Positions 43,739 through 52,935 of a DNA stretch of 64,000 nucleotides are shown in pieces. The translations under genes and the position numbers were made by a program. Source of the DNA: VXPQ01 sp965232485 (GTDB lineage: Bacteria > Bacteroidota > Rhodothermia > Rhodothermales > VXPQ01). A model generated the notes under the pieces. The model was not told the DNA's origin. It made no database searches and saw only the letters and a program-made list of their open reading frames with translations. Each line of letters begins with the position of its first letter. The stretch's first letter is position 1. The stretch lies in the NCBI GenBank assembly GCA_965232485.1, contig OZ246975.1, positions 930,001 to 994,000 on the forward strand, in the 5' to 3' direction.

Positions 43739-45985
43739 CTACCGGATGATGATAAATTTCTGGATGGCCTGCTCGCCCGACGCAAGGTCGGTGATCACGG
43801 CGATGTAAATGCCGCTCGCAACCACCTGCCGCGAAGAAGTCGTCAGATCCCAGAATTCGTCGCCGCTCCCGTCCAGGTGATCGATCGTCCGAATCAATTC
43901 GCCCAGTTCGGAAAATATCTGGATGCGCGCTTCGCCCGGAAGCTCATAGAAAGCCATGCGATCCTGCACGTCGAGACGCACCGCCGGGTCTGCGTCGATG
44001 TGATAGGGATTCGGCACGATGCGTATTTCGCTCAGCGAATTGCCGGGCGGACGCTTCAGCGTGGCCGGGTTGTAGGTTTGCGCATAGTAGCGGCTGGTCT
44101 TCGTCCCGTCGCTGCCTATTCCTATCAGGTAATAGTAATACGAACCGCCCCGGACCACCTCGGCGTCCTCGTAGGTCGTTGCGTTGCCCGGCAGCTCCGC
44201 GGCAAGGGAGTACTCGCGCGCCACGTCCGGAACGCCTATGCCGCCCGGACCTTCTTCAAGGACCGAAACAATTCCGGAATAATGCTTCTGCGCGCGCCAC
44301 ACCTGCCACGAAGCGGGTGCGGACGTAGCCGTCCAGTCGAGAACGATTTTGTCCGTGCCGGACGTCACGATAAACGACGTGGGGGGCGGCGGCGGGTGCG
44401 GCGCATTCAGCCCGCCATTGTACGTGTCTATGGCGCGCTGGAAAGTATCGAACAGCGAATCGCGCGCCGTCATAAACCACTCGTTCTTCGTCATCTTCTC
44501 GTCGTCGTCGATGACGCCGTTGCCGTTGGCGTCGAATTCGATGACCAGATCGTTGTCGCCGTCCCGAGGCGGACTGCCGTGCATATCGCCGGACAGCTTG
44601 TAGGTCCGACCGATATGCCAGGCTGCTTCGTCGCTGAGTCCCGCAGCGGCCTCGGCAATGACGATCTTCACTTCTTCGCCATGCGCTATGTCGTACGGCC
44701 CGAATGCATACGCGAAGCCCCACCCGCCAGCGCCGGCGCCCCCGTTGGGATCGTTGGACTGATTGGCGAAATCGGGATCCGAGTCATAGGGCGAATCGGT
44801 GGTCAAACCCATCACGAGACCTGCCTGGGTCGGCCAGGAACGCCCCGTACATTCCGCATCCCCCGGCCTGGCGATGCCGCCAGTCGGCGCAGAGGTGGAT
44901 CCGCACTGGAACCAGTCGTACTGCTCCAGCATGAGGTCCCGCTTGTTGTGCGTAGGTTCGCTGGTCAGCTTTCCGTAATCGGAATTGAGATACGTCACCA
45001 TGGAAGGCTGTCCCGGATCGTCGGGACGGCTTTCCCCCGAAGCATGCGCCTCCGTGTCCGCATGGATAGTCACTGAGCCCGTGAAATTGGCGCTGCCAAG
45101 CCTTCCAAGGGTATCCGCCGGGAAACCCCATTGATGGTCGGCCCAGAACGGATTCCCCAGCGTATTCACCAGGTACCCGGTCGGCTTGACATTTCCGAGC
45201 CACGCAAACGAAGCGCGCATGTCCACGCCGTAATCGTTCAATCCGTCGCCTATGGCGTCGTTCATGGTGTACTGCCCCCAACCCACGCCGCCTGCGCTAT
45301 TTCCCCACGCGCCCGCGAATCCGGCGCCCGTCGGACGCTCCAGGAACGCAATGTACACGCCTTCCAGATCGTTCTCTACTTCGATATCGGGGTCTCCGTC
45401 CTGATTCCCCGTATTCGTGAAGGTGTACTCGATGATGTGGTAGTTGTCATGATCCTCATGACTCCACGCCATGGCGCGGCGGAGCGCCGTGATCCCGATG
45501 GAAGAGTTAATCTCCGAAACCACCATGCGGTCCGGACCCATGCTTCCGTCCACCTCGTCCGGAACCACAGGCTGAAGGAAGGTATCCGCTCCGTCCACCT
45601 GCACCGTCACCGGTTCGTATCGGGAATACAGCAAATGGGATATGCTGAACACCTCGCCAATGCCGGGAGCGCGAGGCCCCGTGTGCGAGATGCGGACGTC
45701 GTATTGCTGTCCGGTTTCCCCATGGGTCACGTTCTTCGCGCCGATCCAGAACCCTTTCCAGCGGCTGTACCCCGCAGCAGGACGAATGGCCGGATAGTTC
45801 CAGACCACGTCGCTTCGCTCCGGGTTGGCCCCGCCGGACAGGTACCAGCTCTGGAAGTCGCCTACGCTAAGCCATTTGGGAATCCACTGAGCCTTTGCAT
45901 CCTCTACCGGCGCAAAGAGCATAAGCGCCAGCGCCAGCCCGGCTGCCATAAGCCCCGACGTACGGATGTGATGAGTGATTCGCAT
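43739..45985 (-). CDS. T9SS-sorted surface protein (triad cargo, locus B)
   Basis: This has 748 aa from the ATG at 45985; a TTG at 46003 is the longer alternative. It has a signal peptide (ending in AKAQ), then a large unannotated N-domain (WLSVGDFQSWYLSGG, FWIGAKNVTH, YHIIEYTFTNTGNQDGDPDI) shared with the 60329 protein. A FnIII-like segment (TSFIVTSGTDKIVLDWTA) follows, then the IRIVPNPYHI motif and a T9SS type A sorting domain (IQIFSELGELIRTIDH, then SGIYIAVITD). It starts 53 bp after the TBDR stop. No catalytic signature is visible. It could be a surface ligand-binding partner of the receptor. Confidence 0.8.
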   Translation of the reverse strand: MRITHHIRTSGLMAAGLALALMLFAPVEDAKAQWIPKWLSVGDFQSWYLSGGANPERSDVVWNYPAIRPAAGYSRWKGFWIGAKNVTHGETGQQYDVRISHTGPRAPGIGEVFSISHLLYSRYEPVTVQVDGADTFLQPVVPDEVDGSMGPDRMVVSEINSSIGITALRRAMAWSHEDHDNYHIIEYTFTNTGNQDGDPDIEVENDLEGVYIAFLERPTGAGFAGAWGNSAGGVGWGQYTMNDAIGDGLNDYGVDMRASFAWLGNVKPTGYLVNTLGNPFWADHQWGFPADTLGRLGSANFTGSVTIHADTEAHASGESRPDDPGQPSMVTYLNSDYGKLTSEPTHNKRDLMLEQYDWFQCGSTSAPTGGIARPGDAECTGRSWPTQAGLVMGLTTDSPYDSDPDFANQSNDPNGGAGAGGWGFAYAFGPYDIAHGEEVKIVIAEAAAGLSDEAAWHIGRTYKLSGDMHGSPPRDGDNDLVIEFDANGNGVIDDDEKMTKNEWFMTARDSLFDTFQRAIDTYNGGLNAPHPPPPPTSFIVTSGTDKIVLDWTATSAPASWQVWRAQKHYSGIVSVLEEGPGGIGVPDVAREYSLAAELPGNATTYEDAEVVRGGSYYYYLIGIGSDGTKTSRYYAQTYNPATLKRPPGNSLSEIRIVPNPYHIDADPAVRLDVQDRMAFYELPGEARIQIFSELGELIRTIDHLDGSGDEFWDLTTSSRQVVASGIYIAVITDLASGEQAIQKFIIIR

Positions 45986-46037
45986 GGTGTATCTCAGATT
46001 CAAATGTCAGGAAATTTGCGTCAGCGAGGCTTTTGCG

Positions 46038-49000
46038 TCAGAAGGAGAGCCGCAGCCCGAAGAACACATTGCGCGGGTTCAGGAACTGCTGCCACATCCG
46101 GTTCGGCATGTTGATGTACGCCTTGTCCTCCAGCACCTTGTCCACTTCGCTCTGGTTCGCCGCCGAGAAGGAACCGTTGCTCCACTTGTAGTACTTCTGC
46201 TCCTCCAGCACATAGTAAAGCGGCCGGTCTTCGCCGGTTTCGGGCAACGACCCCTGAATGATCGGCACGAACGCTACGCCGGGTCCGCGGAAATCGCCGG
46301 GCTGATCGTCGCCGTACAAACCGCCGTCCGGAGAATCGGGGAGGGTGCTCTGCGGCAGATGGAGCGACGACATGTAATTGGTCAGGTCCTGCTGCCCCGC
46401 GCCGAACAGATTGCCGCCTGCGTGATACAAGTGACGAATGTTCAGGGCGTTCGTAAGGTCCACGAAGAACTGCGCCGAGCCGACGCTCGTGTTGAAGCTC
46501 TTGCTAAGCCGCATGTCGAGCGTGTAATAGTCCTTCCAGCGGACGTTCCCTTGCAGTTCGCGATCGCCGCTTCCCGCCGCGCTGGTCAGACTCTGGCCAT
46601 CCCACGTAAGCGTAAGGCCCTGTCTCCATTCCCCGAGGAAATTGATCCGCCAGTCGCCAAGCGGATAACTGCCGCCGAGGCTGGGCCCAAGGGTCTTCGG
46701 AAGAATCAGTTCGACATTGAAGCGGGCGAAGGGCTCCGGAACCGGCTTGCTCGTGTAGTGCTCCGTCGTGGTCCGGACAAATTCATCCTGTTCCGTCCGG
46801 TTTTCGTCGAAGCTGCTGAACCCGAAGTTGCCCGTCTTGCGCACCAGGTAGGTGTAGTTGACGAATCCGCGCACCCAGTCGCCCCGGTTTCTGGAGATGG
46901 TGGCCTCGAAACCCCGCACGTCGCCGTAGTTCCAGGGCAGCGACTTGCCGTAGCTAACGAGGTCGTCCAGGCTGATGTACCGCACGAAACGCGGCTGCTG
47001 GCTCAGGTCGCGGTAATACCCGGACAAACGAAGCAGGTATTGATCGAACAGGTTCTGGTCGAAGCCAAGTTCGTACGCCACCGTCTTGGGCATCGGGTGG
47101 TCCGGATTGCCGATCGCCACCAGCGCGCCCGCGGAACCTTCCTCGAGGTTGAAGAGGTCGTGCGGGTTGAGCGCATTGCGGAAATGCCCGTAGTTGAAGT
47201 ACAGTTTGCTGTCTTCGGTCACCGGGAAGGAAATGCCGATCCGCGGGCTCAGGGCGACTTGCCGTTCCGTGGGTTCCTGACTGAGCTCCTCGTCGATGCG
47301 GGCGCGCCCGATCGCGGCGGAGAAGGTGCGTTCGAACGTATCGTAGGTATACCAATCGCCGCCCGCATGGAAATAATCCAGCCGTACCCCCACGTTGGCC
47401 ACCATGCCCCGGAATTCCAGCTTCGACTGGGCATAGGTCGCGGCCTGCTGCGGCTTGCGATTCCAGAGCCGCTTGGGATTCGTATGGTGCGGGTGCTCCG
47501 GATCGTCCTCGCCGAAGTCCGTATCGTAGTTCGAGTAGATGTACTCGACGCCCGCCTTGACCAGCATGAACCGGTTGCGCTGGCTGGTAATGTCGAACCG
47601 GCCCGTGAAACGGTTTACCGCCGAGCTGTCGTACCCGCTGCCCCAGTGCCCGGAAGTGCGAACGCCAAGCCCGAGCTTGTCGAAGTCGTCGCTGATGCTG
47701 AATCCATAGGGCTCCTCGTCCAGCATGATGCCGCCGCCGAGATAGGGAATGTTCGCCGTTTCGTCGCGGGCGCGCACCGTCCTCGTAAAGTAGTCCGTCG
47801 TGGAGTTCTGAAGCTGCACTTCATAGAAAGTCTTGGCGTTCAGCGTATGCGTGAACTGCGCGCCGACCATGGTGCGATCCACGTCCATGAGGTTGTACAA
47901 CATGGGGGCGAAATAGGCGCCCATGTCATGGCCAATGCCGAACATCGTCTGGTGGCCGCCTTGCCACGGATAATAAAACGTATCTCCCGTGGTCAGATTC
48001 GGCCAGCCCGCCTCGTTGCGGTTAAGGCCCAATTGCGTGGACAACATGCCCTGCACGATCAGTTTCATGCCGGGCGCCACGTTCGAAATGATTTTTGCTT
48101 GTCCCACGCGCTCCGTAAAAGCGTCGCGTTCATAGCCGCCCATCGCGTACCCGGTCTGTATCTGGCGGAACGAAGCTGTAAACCGCATATCGCCCACCAA
48201 CTGGTGCAGACCCGGCACCGGCCCGCCAATGGTGGCGTCGAATTCGTAGTCGGGCTTCTGGACCGACACGTCTTTACGCAGGTAATGGTCGAAATAAACC
48301 TGCTGGAGTTCCCGCGCGGTGAACGTCCGGCCCAACGCCATAACCTCCGGACGGTTGTTGTAGTCGTCCGCGATCTTGTTCCAACCCCCCTCGAAGGAAT
48401 CGTATTCGCGCTGCATCCAGGAAGGCCAGTTCTGCGTGCCCTCGAACGCCACGGCCGGATCCGTCAGCGGACGGAGGTGAAAACTGTTATTGGAACTGAT
48501 CATATCGACTTCGTTCCCGTCTACGTCCACGCCCGGAAAATTCTTCTGCGCCGCGGGACTGTACCGCACGATGGCGTCCACGAAGTACTGGTTCTCTTCC
48601 GGTTCTTTCGTGATCACGTTCACCAGTCCCGAACGCACGTTGCCGTACTCCGCATTGAAACCGCCCGTCTGCACCTGCACTTCCTGGACCGACGTGTAGC
48701 TTACGCCCGTATACGGCGTGTTGTCGCGTCCGCTGGTCATCGACAGGCCGTCCACCATAAACTGTATCTGGTCCCCGCCGAAACCGCGCACGGTAAGGCC
48801 GCGCTCGAAACCGGCCTGCAACCCGATGACCCGTTCGATGTCGGTCAACGGGATGTTCTCGATCTCCTCAGCGGTGATGTTCGCCACGCTGGCCGACACG
48901 TCGCGCTGCACCACGGGGCGGACATCCGTAACGACCACCTCTTCGAGGCCCACCGCCTCTTCCTGCAACACGAAGTTCAGCTCCGTGGTCAGGTCGATAT

Positions 49001-49268
49001 TGACGCGCACGGCTTCATACACCTCGGAGGCGTACCCGATGAAGGAAGCCCGCACATCGTACGATCCGGGGCGCACATTCACAATGAAGTAGTACCCCTC
49101 CGCATCGGTGATGGCGCCTTGCGTCGTACCCATAATGGCCACATTGACGCCCGGCAACGCTTCGCCGGTAGAGGCTTCCGTAACCTGGCCGGATATTTTA
49201 CCCGTTTGAGCCCAGGCAGAGGCTGGAAGAAAGAGAATAAGCGCAAACAGTAGCTTTGCGAGTCTCAT
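46038..49268 (-). CDS. TonB-dependent receptor (locus B, first receptor)
   Basis: This is a 1076-aa receptor with a signal peptide (MRLAKLLFALILFLPASAWA), a carboxypeptidase-regulatory domain (GKISGQVTEASTGEALPGV), a plug (VQRDVSASVANITAEEIENI, LTVRGFGGDQIQFMVDGL, about 115-220) and a long barrel ending in FFGLRLSF. Barrel segments (FNYGHFRNALNPHDLFNL, PKTVAYELGFDQN) and the VLEDKAYINMPN stretch near the end match the receptor at 62764, so the two are recent paralogues. It is the first gene of locus B and has an AT-rich upstream region with a candidate promoter. Substrate unknown. Confidence 0.9.
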   Translation of the reverse strand: MRLAKLLFALILFLPASAWAQTGKISGQVTEASTGEALPGVNVAIMGTTQGAITDAEGYYFIVNVRPGSYDVRASFIGYASEVYEAVRVNIDLTTELNFVLQEEAVGLEEVVVTDVRPVVQRDVSASVANITAEEIENIPLTDIERVIGLQAGFERGLTVRGFGGDQIQFMVDGLSMTSGRDNTPYTGVSYTSVQEVQVQTGGFNAEYGNVRSGLVNVITKEPEENQYFVDAIVRYSPAAQKNFPGVDVDGNEVDMISSNNSFHLRPLTDPAVAFEGTQNWPSWMQREYDSFEGGWNKIADDYNNRPEVMALGRTFTARELQQVYFDHYLRKDVSVQKPDYEFDATIGGPVPGLHQLVGDMRFTASFRQIQTGYAMGGYERDAFTERVGQAKIISNVAPGMKLIVQGMLSTQLGLNRNEAGWPNLTTGDTFYYPWQGGHQTMFGIGHDMGAYFAPMLYNLMDVDRTMVGAQFTHTLNAKTFYEVQLQNSTTDYFTRTVRARDETANIPYLGGGIMLDEEPYGFSISDDFDKLGLGVRTSGHWGSGYDSSAVNRFTGRFDITSQRNRFMLVKAGVEYIYSNYDTDFGEDDPEHPHHTNPKRLWNRKPQQAATYAQSKLEFRGMVANVGVRLDYFHAGGDWYTYDTFERTFSAAIGRARIDEELSQEPTERQVALSPRIGISFPVTEDSKLYFNYGHFRNALNPHDLFNLEEGSAGALVAIGNPDHPMPKTVAYELGFDQNLFDQYLLRLSGYYRDLSQQPRFVRYISLDDLVSYGKSLPWNYGDVRGFEATISRNRGDWVRGFVNYTYLVRKTGNFGFSSFDENRTEQDEFVRTTTEHYTSKPVPEPFARFNVELILPKTLGPSLGGSYPLGDWRINFLGEWRQGLTLTWDGQSLTSAAGSGDRELQGNVRWKDYYTLDMRLSKSFNTSVGSAQFFVDLTNALNIRHLYHAGGNLFGAGQQDLTNYMSSLHLPQSTLPDSPDGGLYGDDQPGDFRGPGVAFVPIIQGSLPETGEDRPLYYVLEEQKYYKWSNGSFSAANQSEVDKVLEDKAYINMPNRMWQQFLNPRNVFFGLRLSF

Positions 49269-49408
49269 GGGCCGATTCCCCCGGATATGGTTTTACGTGA
49301 GTAGTCGTGGCGTAATGACATTCGTTGGACGCGCCCCTTTGCGTCAGCGCAGGGACGCCGCGTAAGCATAAAATCTGCTACGTTCTGATAAGATAAACTT
49401 AATTAAAC

Positions 49409-49436
49409 AAAATACAAGAGAAATTTTTTTTAACAA
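49409..49436 (-). promoter_or_regulatory. Candidate promoter of locus B
   Basis: The 265-bp gap between locus A and locus B contains the most AT-rich patch of this half of the window (about 49385-49435). On the minus strand TTGTTA (49436-49431) and TATTTT (49414-49409) are 16 bp apart, about 140 bp before the receptor ATG. The TATTTTG stretch also partly resembles the Bacteroidota -7 motif. I saw no terminator hairpin with a U-tract in the gap. Confidence 0.35.
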
Positions 49437-49533
49437 GCCGCCCCGGGGACATGCCCGCTTCGCCCGACGCCAGGCATTTTCCCGGAGGACGTCCGGCGTA
49501 CGCGCGCGGCCCTCGCCGAACGGAGCGTTTCCC

Positions 49534-50493
49534 TCAATTTTCTTCCGGCGAGCGGAAACCGGCCTCTTCGATGGCTTCGCGCGGCGGGAGCCACTGCTTT
49601 TCGAGACGGTACCCCGCGCCCACGAATCCGAATCCGTTCTGCACGTTCCGCATGACGTTCGGCTGCGCCAGGATATCCCGGTCGAATATTCCTCCGGGCG
49701 GATCCCAGGCCTCGCTGGCGACGATCAACCGCAACGTCGCGTTCAGCAGAATGACGCCCACTTGCAGGTCGATCCCTACGTCGATCTGTTGCGCCAGACT
49801 CGCGGTGACTTCCAGAAAATCCTCCCGCAGGTCCACCGGAACGATCCAGCCCTCGCTTGTTTTTTCATGCCGCAGAAGGTAGGGAATGACAATATTATCC
49901 GATTCGATGTCCGGCCCGTTGGCGATCTTGTACGCTATGGCGTAACGCACCTCCACCTGCACCAGGCCGGGCGCGTCCCCCTGCACCAGCGCCGGCTGCA
50001 CGACGGAAGCAAAACGAATCACCGGCTCCTGGATTACGATTTCCGCCTCGGGCGGCACCGTCGTCTCGACCGTAGATTCCGCGCCGTCCGAACGAATGGC
50101 CGAAATTTCGTAGGTATGCCCGAAGCGGGCCCGGAACGGGGCGTAATACACGTGTGCATACTGATCCGCAAAATCCACGATGACGGAATCGCGCCAGGCG
50201 TATCGCTCGCCGGTCGTACGGTCTACGGAAACAACTTGTACGTCCAGCGGCTCCGGCGTGGCGGGAACGAGGCGTTGCTCCACCGGGAAAACCCGCACCC
50301 ACTGCGAATCGAGTTGGGGGGACAACACCCCATACATCGAATACGGCATATTCGTCCCGACGACCGCCACGACATCCTCCTCGCAAGCGCTCAAGCCAAG
50401 AAGCGCCGCAAAGATGCACGGAACGAATGCGGCCCGGAACGCGAAACGCCGGCTCGCCCAGAGACCATGCGATATATTCCGTACGAACCTCAT
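49534..50493 (-). CDS. DUF4249-like outer membrane lipoprotein (locus A)
   Basis: This is a 319-aa lipoprotein (lipobox GLSAC, Cys37). It resembles the 31437 protein: VGTNMPYSMYGVLSPQLDSQ and WVRVFPVEQ after the Cys, then EISAIRSDGAESTVETTVPP. It is the last gene of locus A; its ATG overlaps the stop of the TBDR by 4 bp. The function is presumably as receptor partner; no enzyme motif is seen. Confidence 0.75.
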   Translation of the reverse strand: MRFVRNISHGLWASRRFAFRAAFVPCIFAALLGLSACEEDVVAVVGTNMPYSMYGVLSPQLDSQWVRVFPVEQRLVPATPEPLDVQVVSVDRTTGERYAWRDSVIVDFADQYAHVYYAPFRARFGHTYEISAIRSDGAESTVETTVPPEAEIVIQEPVIRFASVVQPALVQGDAPGLVQVEVRYAIAYKIANGPDIESDNIVIPYLLRHEKTSEGWIVPVDLREDFLEVTASLAQQIDVGIDLQVGVILLNATLRLIVASEAWDPPGGIFDRDILAQPNVMRNVQNGFGFVGAGYRLEKQWLPPREAIEEAGFRSPEEN

Positions 50494-52850
50494 TCGAAAG
50501 ACACCTTCATTCCGAGAGAAGGTACGAAAGGCAGCTGATCGACGCGGTTGAGCGTGAAAATGTCGAGGTAGAAAATGTTGCGGCGGCCATACGTATTGAT
50601 CGCGCTGGCCAGCAACGCCACATTGACGGGTCCGGCGGAAAAGGTCCGCTCCACCGATATATCCAGCCGATGATACGTCGGCAACAGCGCATTGAAAGGC
50701 CGTTCGTAAATGACCCGCCGCGTGGACGGCGCATCCACGGATTTCTCCACGTCGTCCACCAGCAAAAATCCGTCGAACCCGATGGCGCGGCTGAACGGAA
50801 GGCCCGACCCGAAATCCCAGCGCGCGCTCACGTCGAACCCCTTCGCTTCAACGGCCGCTACGATATTCAACTGATGCCGCCGGTCGTGGGGCGGACGAAA
50901 TTTCAGGGTCTCTTCGCCGTACCAGAGCGGAATGGACGCGTCCTCCGCCTCGTACCGGGTGGAAGAAAGGCCGTAGTTCGCATAGCCGTAGAACCGCCGC
51001 CCGCGCAGCTCGAACCGGACGTCCACCCCCATCGAACGGCCCGTAGCCGGTTGCAGTCTCGAAATGAACCGGGGATAACTCGTCCATTCGGAAATGAAAA
51101 GGTTCGACAAATGCCGATAGTATCCCTCTACGGACAATTCGAGGCGCTGCAAAGGCTGGGCGCGGTATCCCAGCAAGAAGTGCGAAGCCCGCTGCGGCCG
51201 CCCCTGCAAGACATTCAGCAAATTCGGGTTGTCCTTGGGCACATTGACCCATACCGTGAACACGCTGGCGGCGTCCCGGCGGTCGTTGAGTCCCAGAATC
51301 TCCTGATGATAAATGCCCCAGGCCGCGCTGATTTCATGGATTCCCCGCCCCCATACGGCGCGCAACCGGGGTTCGACGAACGGTTCAAACCGGACCCGAT
51401 AAAATTGAAGCCGCATCCCCGGACGAATGCTGAATCCTCCCCCCGGCGCTATATCGAGATCGAGGTAACTCCCCCACTGGGGTACGCTCGCATACCGGAG
51501 TTCGATATTCTGATACAGCCCCCCGATGGCGCTGTTCAGCCTGGTGGCGCGCAATTCGCTGCCGCCCCGGGCGTCGATTCCGTCGCCGAAATAGGTTACG
51601 TCCGCCGAAACATGCGTGTTCTCGATACTGGACCAGCGGAGGGGGTCTTCGCGGGGGCCAAGCTCGGTTTCGAGCCGCGAATACGATACGTGAAAATTGG
51701 CCATGATGGAAAAAACGCGGGGCAACATCAATAGCCGCAAGCCAATGGCGTCGTTGCGCCAGCCTATTTCTTCCTGGATTCCGCCCGTATCCCCGGTTAA
51801 AAATCCGCGATCCCAGGTTTTGAGGCCCGTTACCGAAGCGCGCATGTTGCTCTTCACGACGCCGTGCACCTTGAAGAAGGCGTCGCCGAACGTAAACGGC
51901 AGTTCGTCGTCGAGGTAGCGGGCGACGCCCTGTTCGATGTTCGACCGGCGCACGGAAGCAGCCATGGAAATGCGGCCCGGCCACAGCGGTCCCTCCAGAC
52001 GCGCCGAACTCAGAAACGGCGAGGCGGACGCCGAAGCGGCGTACCGGCGCATGTTGCCCGTGCGCGACGAAATGTCGATCACGGAAGAAATCCACCCCCC
52101 GAATTCGCTCCCGTATCCCCCCGCGTAAATATCCACCCGATTGATATTGTCGGACGGAAAGGCGGAATAAAACCCCATGATGTGAAACGGCTGGTACAGG
52201 AGAATGCCGTCCAGCTGGACAAGGTTCTGGGAGGGCTCTCCGCCCCGAATGAAAAGCTGCCCGCCCCGGTCGCCCGTCGTGACGACGCCCGGCTGCGCGG
52301 ACAAGTACGTTGCAAGGTCTCCGGTTACGTCCGGCCCCGGCACATATTCGATGTCGGCGGCCCGGATCGTTTGTTGTCCGGCGGTCACGCGAGCGCCGCC
52401 GCCCTCGCGCTCCGACTCCACCAGCATCTCCTCCATCTCTTCGTCCGCGGGCTCCATCGCAATATTGTACGTTCGGACCGCTCCTGCGCGAAGCTGCAGC
52501 GAATCGACATGCGGGCGATACCCGACGAAGCGCGCCTCAATCCGGTAGGCGCCGGGCGTCAGGCCCGCGATCACATACAATCCGTCCTCGTTCGTCGCCG
52601 CCCCGCGCACAAGCCGTCCGCCCTGCTCGAGCGCCACATTGACCAGTTCAAGCGGCTGCCCATCAGAAACGTCGGTCACGAACCCGCTGACGGAGGCTTG
52701 TTGCGCCTGCGCTGCGCCCGGAACGAACAACCAGGCCATTGCGCATCCCGCCGCCAGCCCCGCCCGCATCGTCCGCCGCGCAAAAGACCGGACGCGCGCA
52801 TCCATGCGCAGGAGCCCCCCGAACGTGTTGCACAACCGATCCTTTCCCAT
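50490..52850 (-). CDS. TonB-dependent receptor (locus A, second receptor)
   Basis: This is a 786-aa receptor. Met1, Met16 (52805) and Met28 (52769) are all possible starts before the signal core (LAAGCAMAWLFVPGAAQAQ). A carboxypeptidase-regulatory domain (ASVSGFVTDVSDGQPLELV) is followed by a plug carrying RVTAGQQTIRAADIEYVP, GDRGGQLFIRGGEPSQN and LLYQPFHIMGFYSAFPSDN, nearly the same as in the 32549 receptor. It ends in GMKVSFE, with one extra Glu after the usual terminal aromatic. It is coupled by a 4-bp overlap to the DUF4249-like gene. Confidence 0.88.
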   Translation of the reverse strand: MGKDRLCNTFGGLLRMDARVRSFARRTMRAGLAAGCAMAWLFVPGAAQAQQASVSGFVTDVSDGQPLELVNVALEQGGRLVRGAATNEDGLYVIAGLTPGAYRIEARFVGYRPHVDSLQLRAGAVRTYNIAMEPADEEMEEMLVESEREGGGARVTAGQQTIRAADIEYVPGPDVTGDLATYLSAQPGVVTTGDRGGQLFIRGGEPSQNLVQLDGILLYQPFHIMGFYSAFPSDNINRVDIYAGGYGSEFGGWISSVIDISSRTGNMRRYAASASASPFLSSARLEGPLWPGRISMAASVRRSNIEQGVARYLDDELPFTFGDAFFKVHGVVKSNMRASVTGLKTWDRGFLTGDTGGIQEEIGWRNDAIGLRLLMLPRVFSIMANFHVSYSRLETELGPREDPLRWSSIENTHVSADVTYFGDGIDARGGSELRATRLNSAIGGLYQNIELRYASVPQWGSYLDLDIAPGGGFSIRPGMRLQFYRVRFEPFVEPRLRAVWGRGIHEISAAWGIYHQEILGLNDRRDAASVFTVWVNVPKDNPNLLNVLQGRPQRASHFLLGYRAQPLQRLELSVEGYYRHLSNLFISEWTSYPRFISRLQPATGRSMGVDVRFELRGRRFYGYANYGLSSTRYEAEDASIPLWYGEETLKFRPPHDRRHQLNIVAAVEAKGFDVSARWDFGSGLPFSRAIGFDGFLLVDDVEKSVDAPSTRRVIYERPFNALLPTYHRLDISVERTFSAGPVNVALLASAINTYGRRNIFYLDIFTLNRVDQLPFVPSLGMKVSFE

Positions 52851-52935
52851 ATCGCCCCTGATCCATGAGCAATGACCCGCGCGCCCGTTTGGCGCACATG
52901 CTCATTGCGTTGTTCCCGGACCGCACATGTCTGGT

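Noticed and set aside
45975..49253. A 1092-codon open frame antisense to a TBDR gene
   Set aside because: It mirrors the real receptor frame almost exactly, has low-complexity Arg/His/Val-rich sequence and matches no family; it is a codon-bias shadow in GC-rich DNA.
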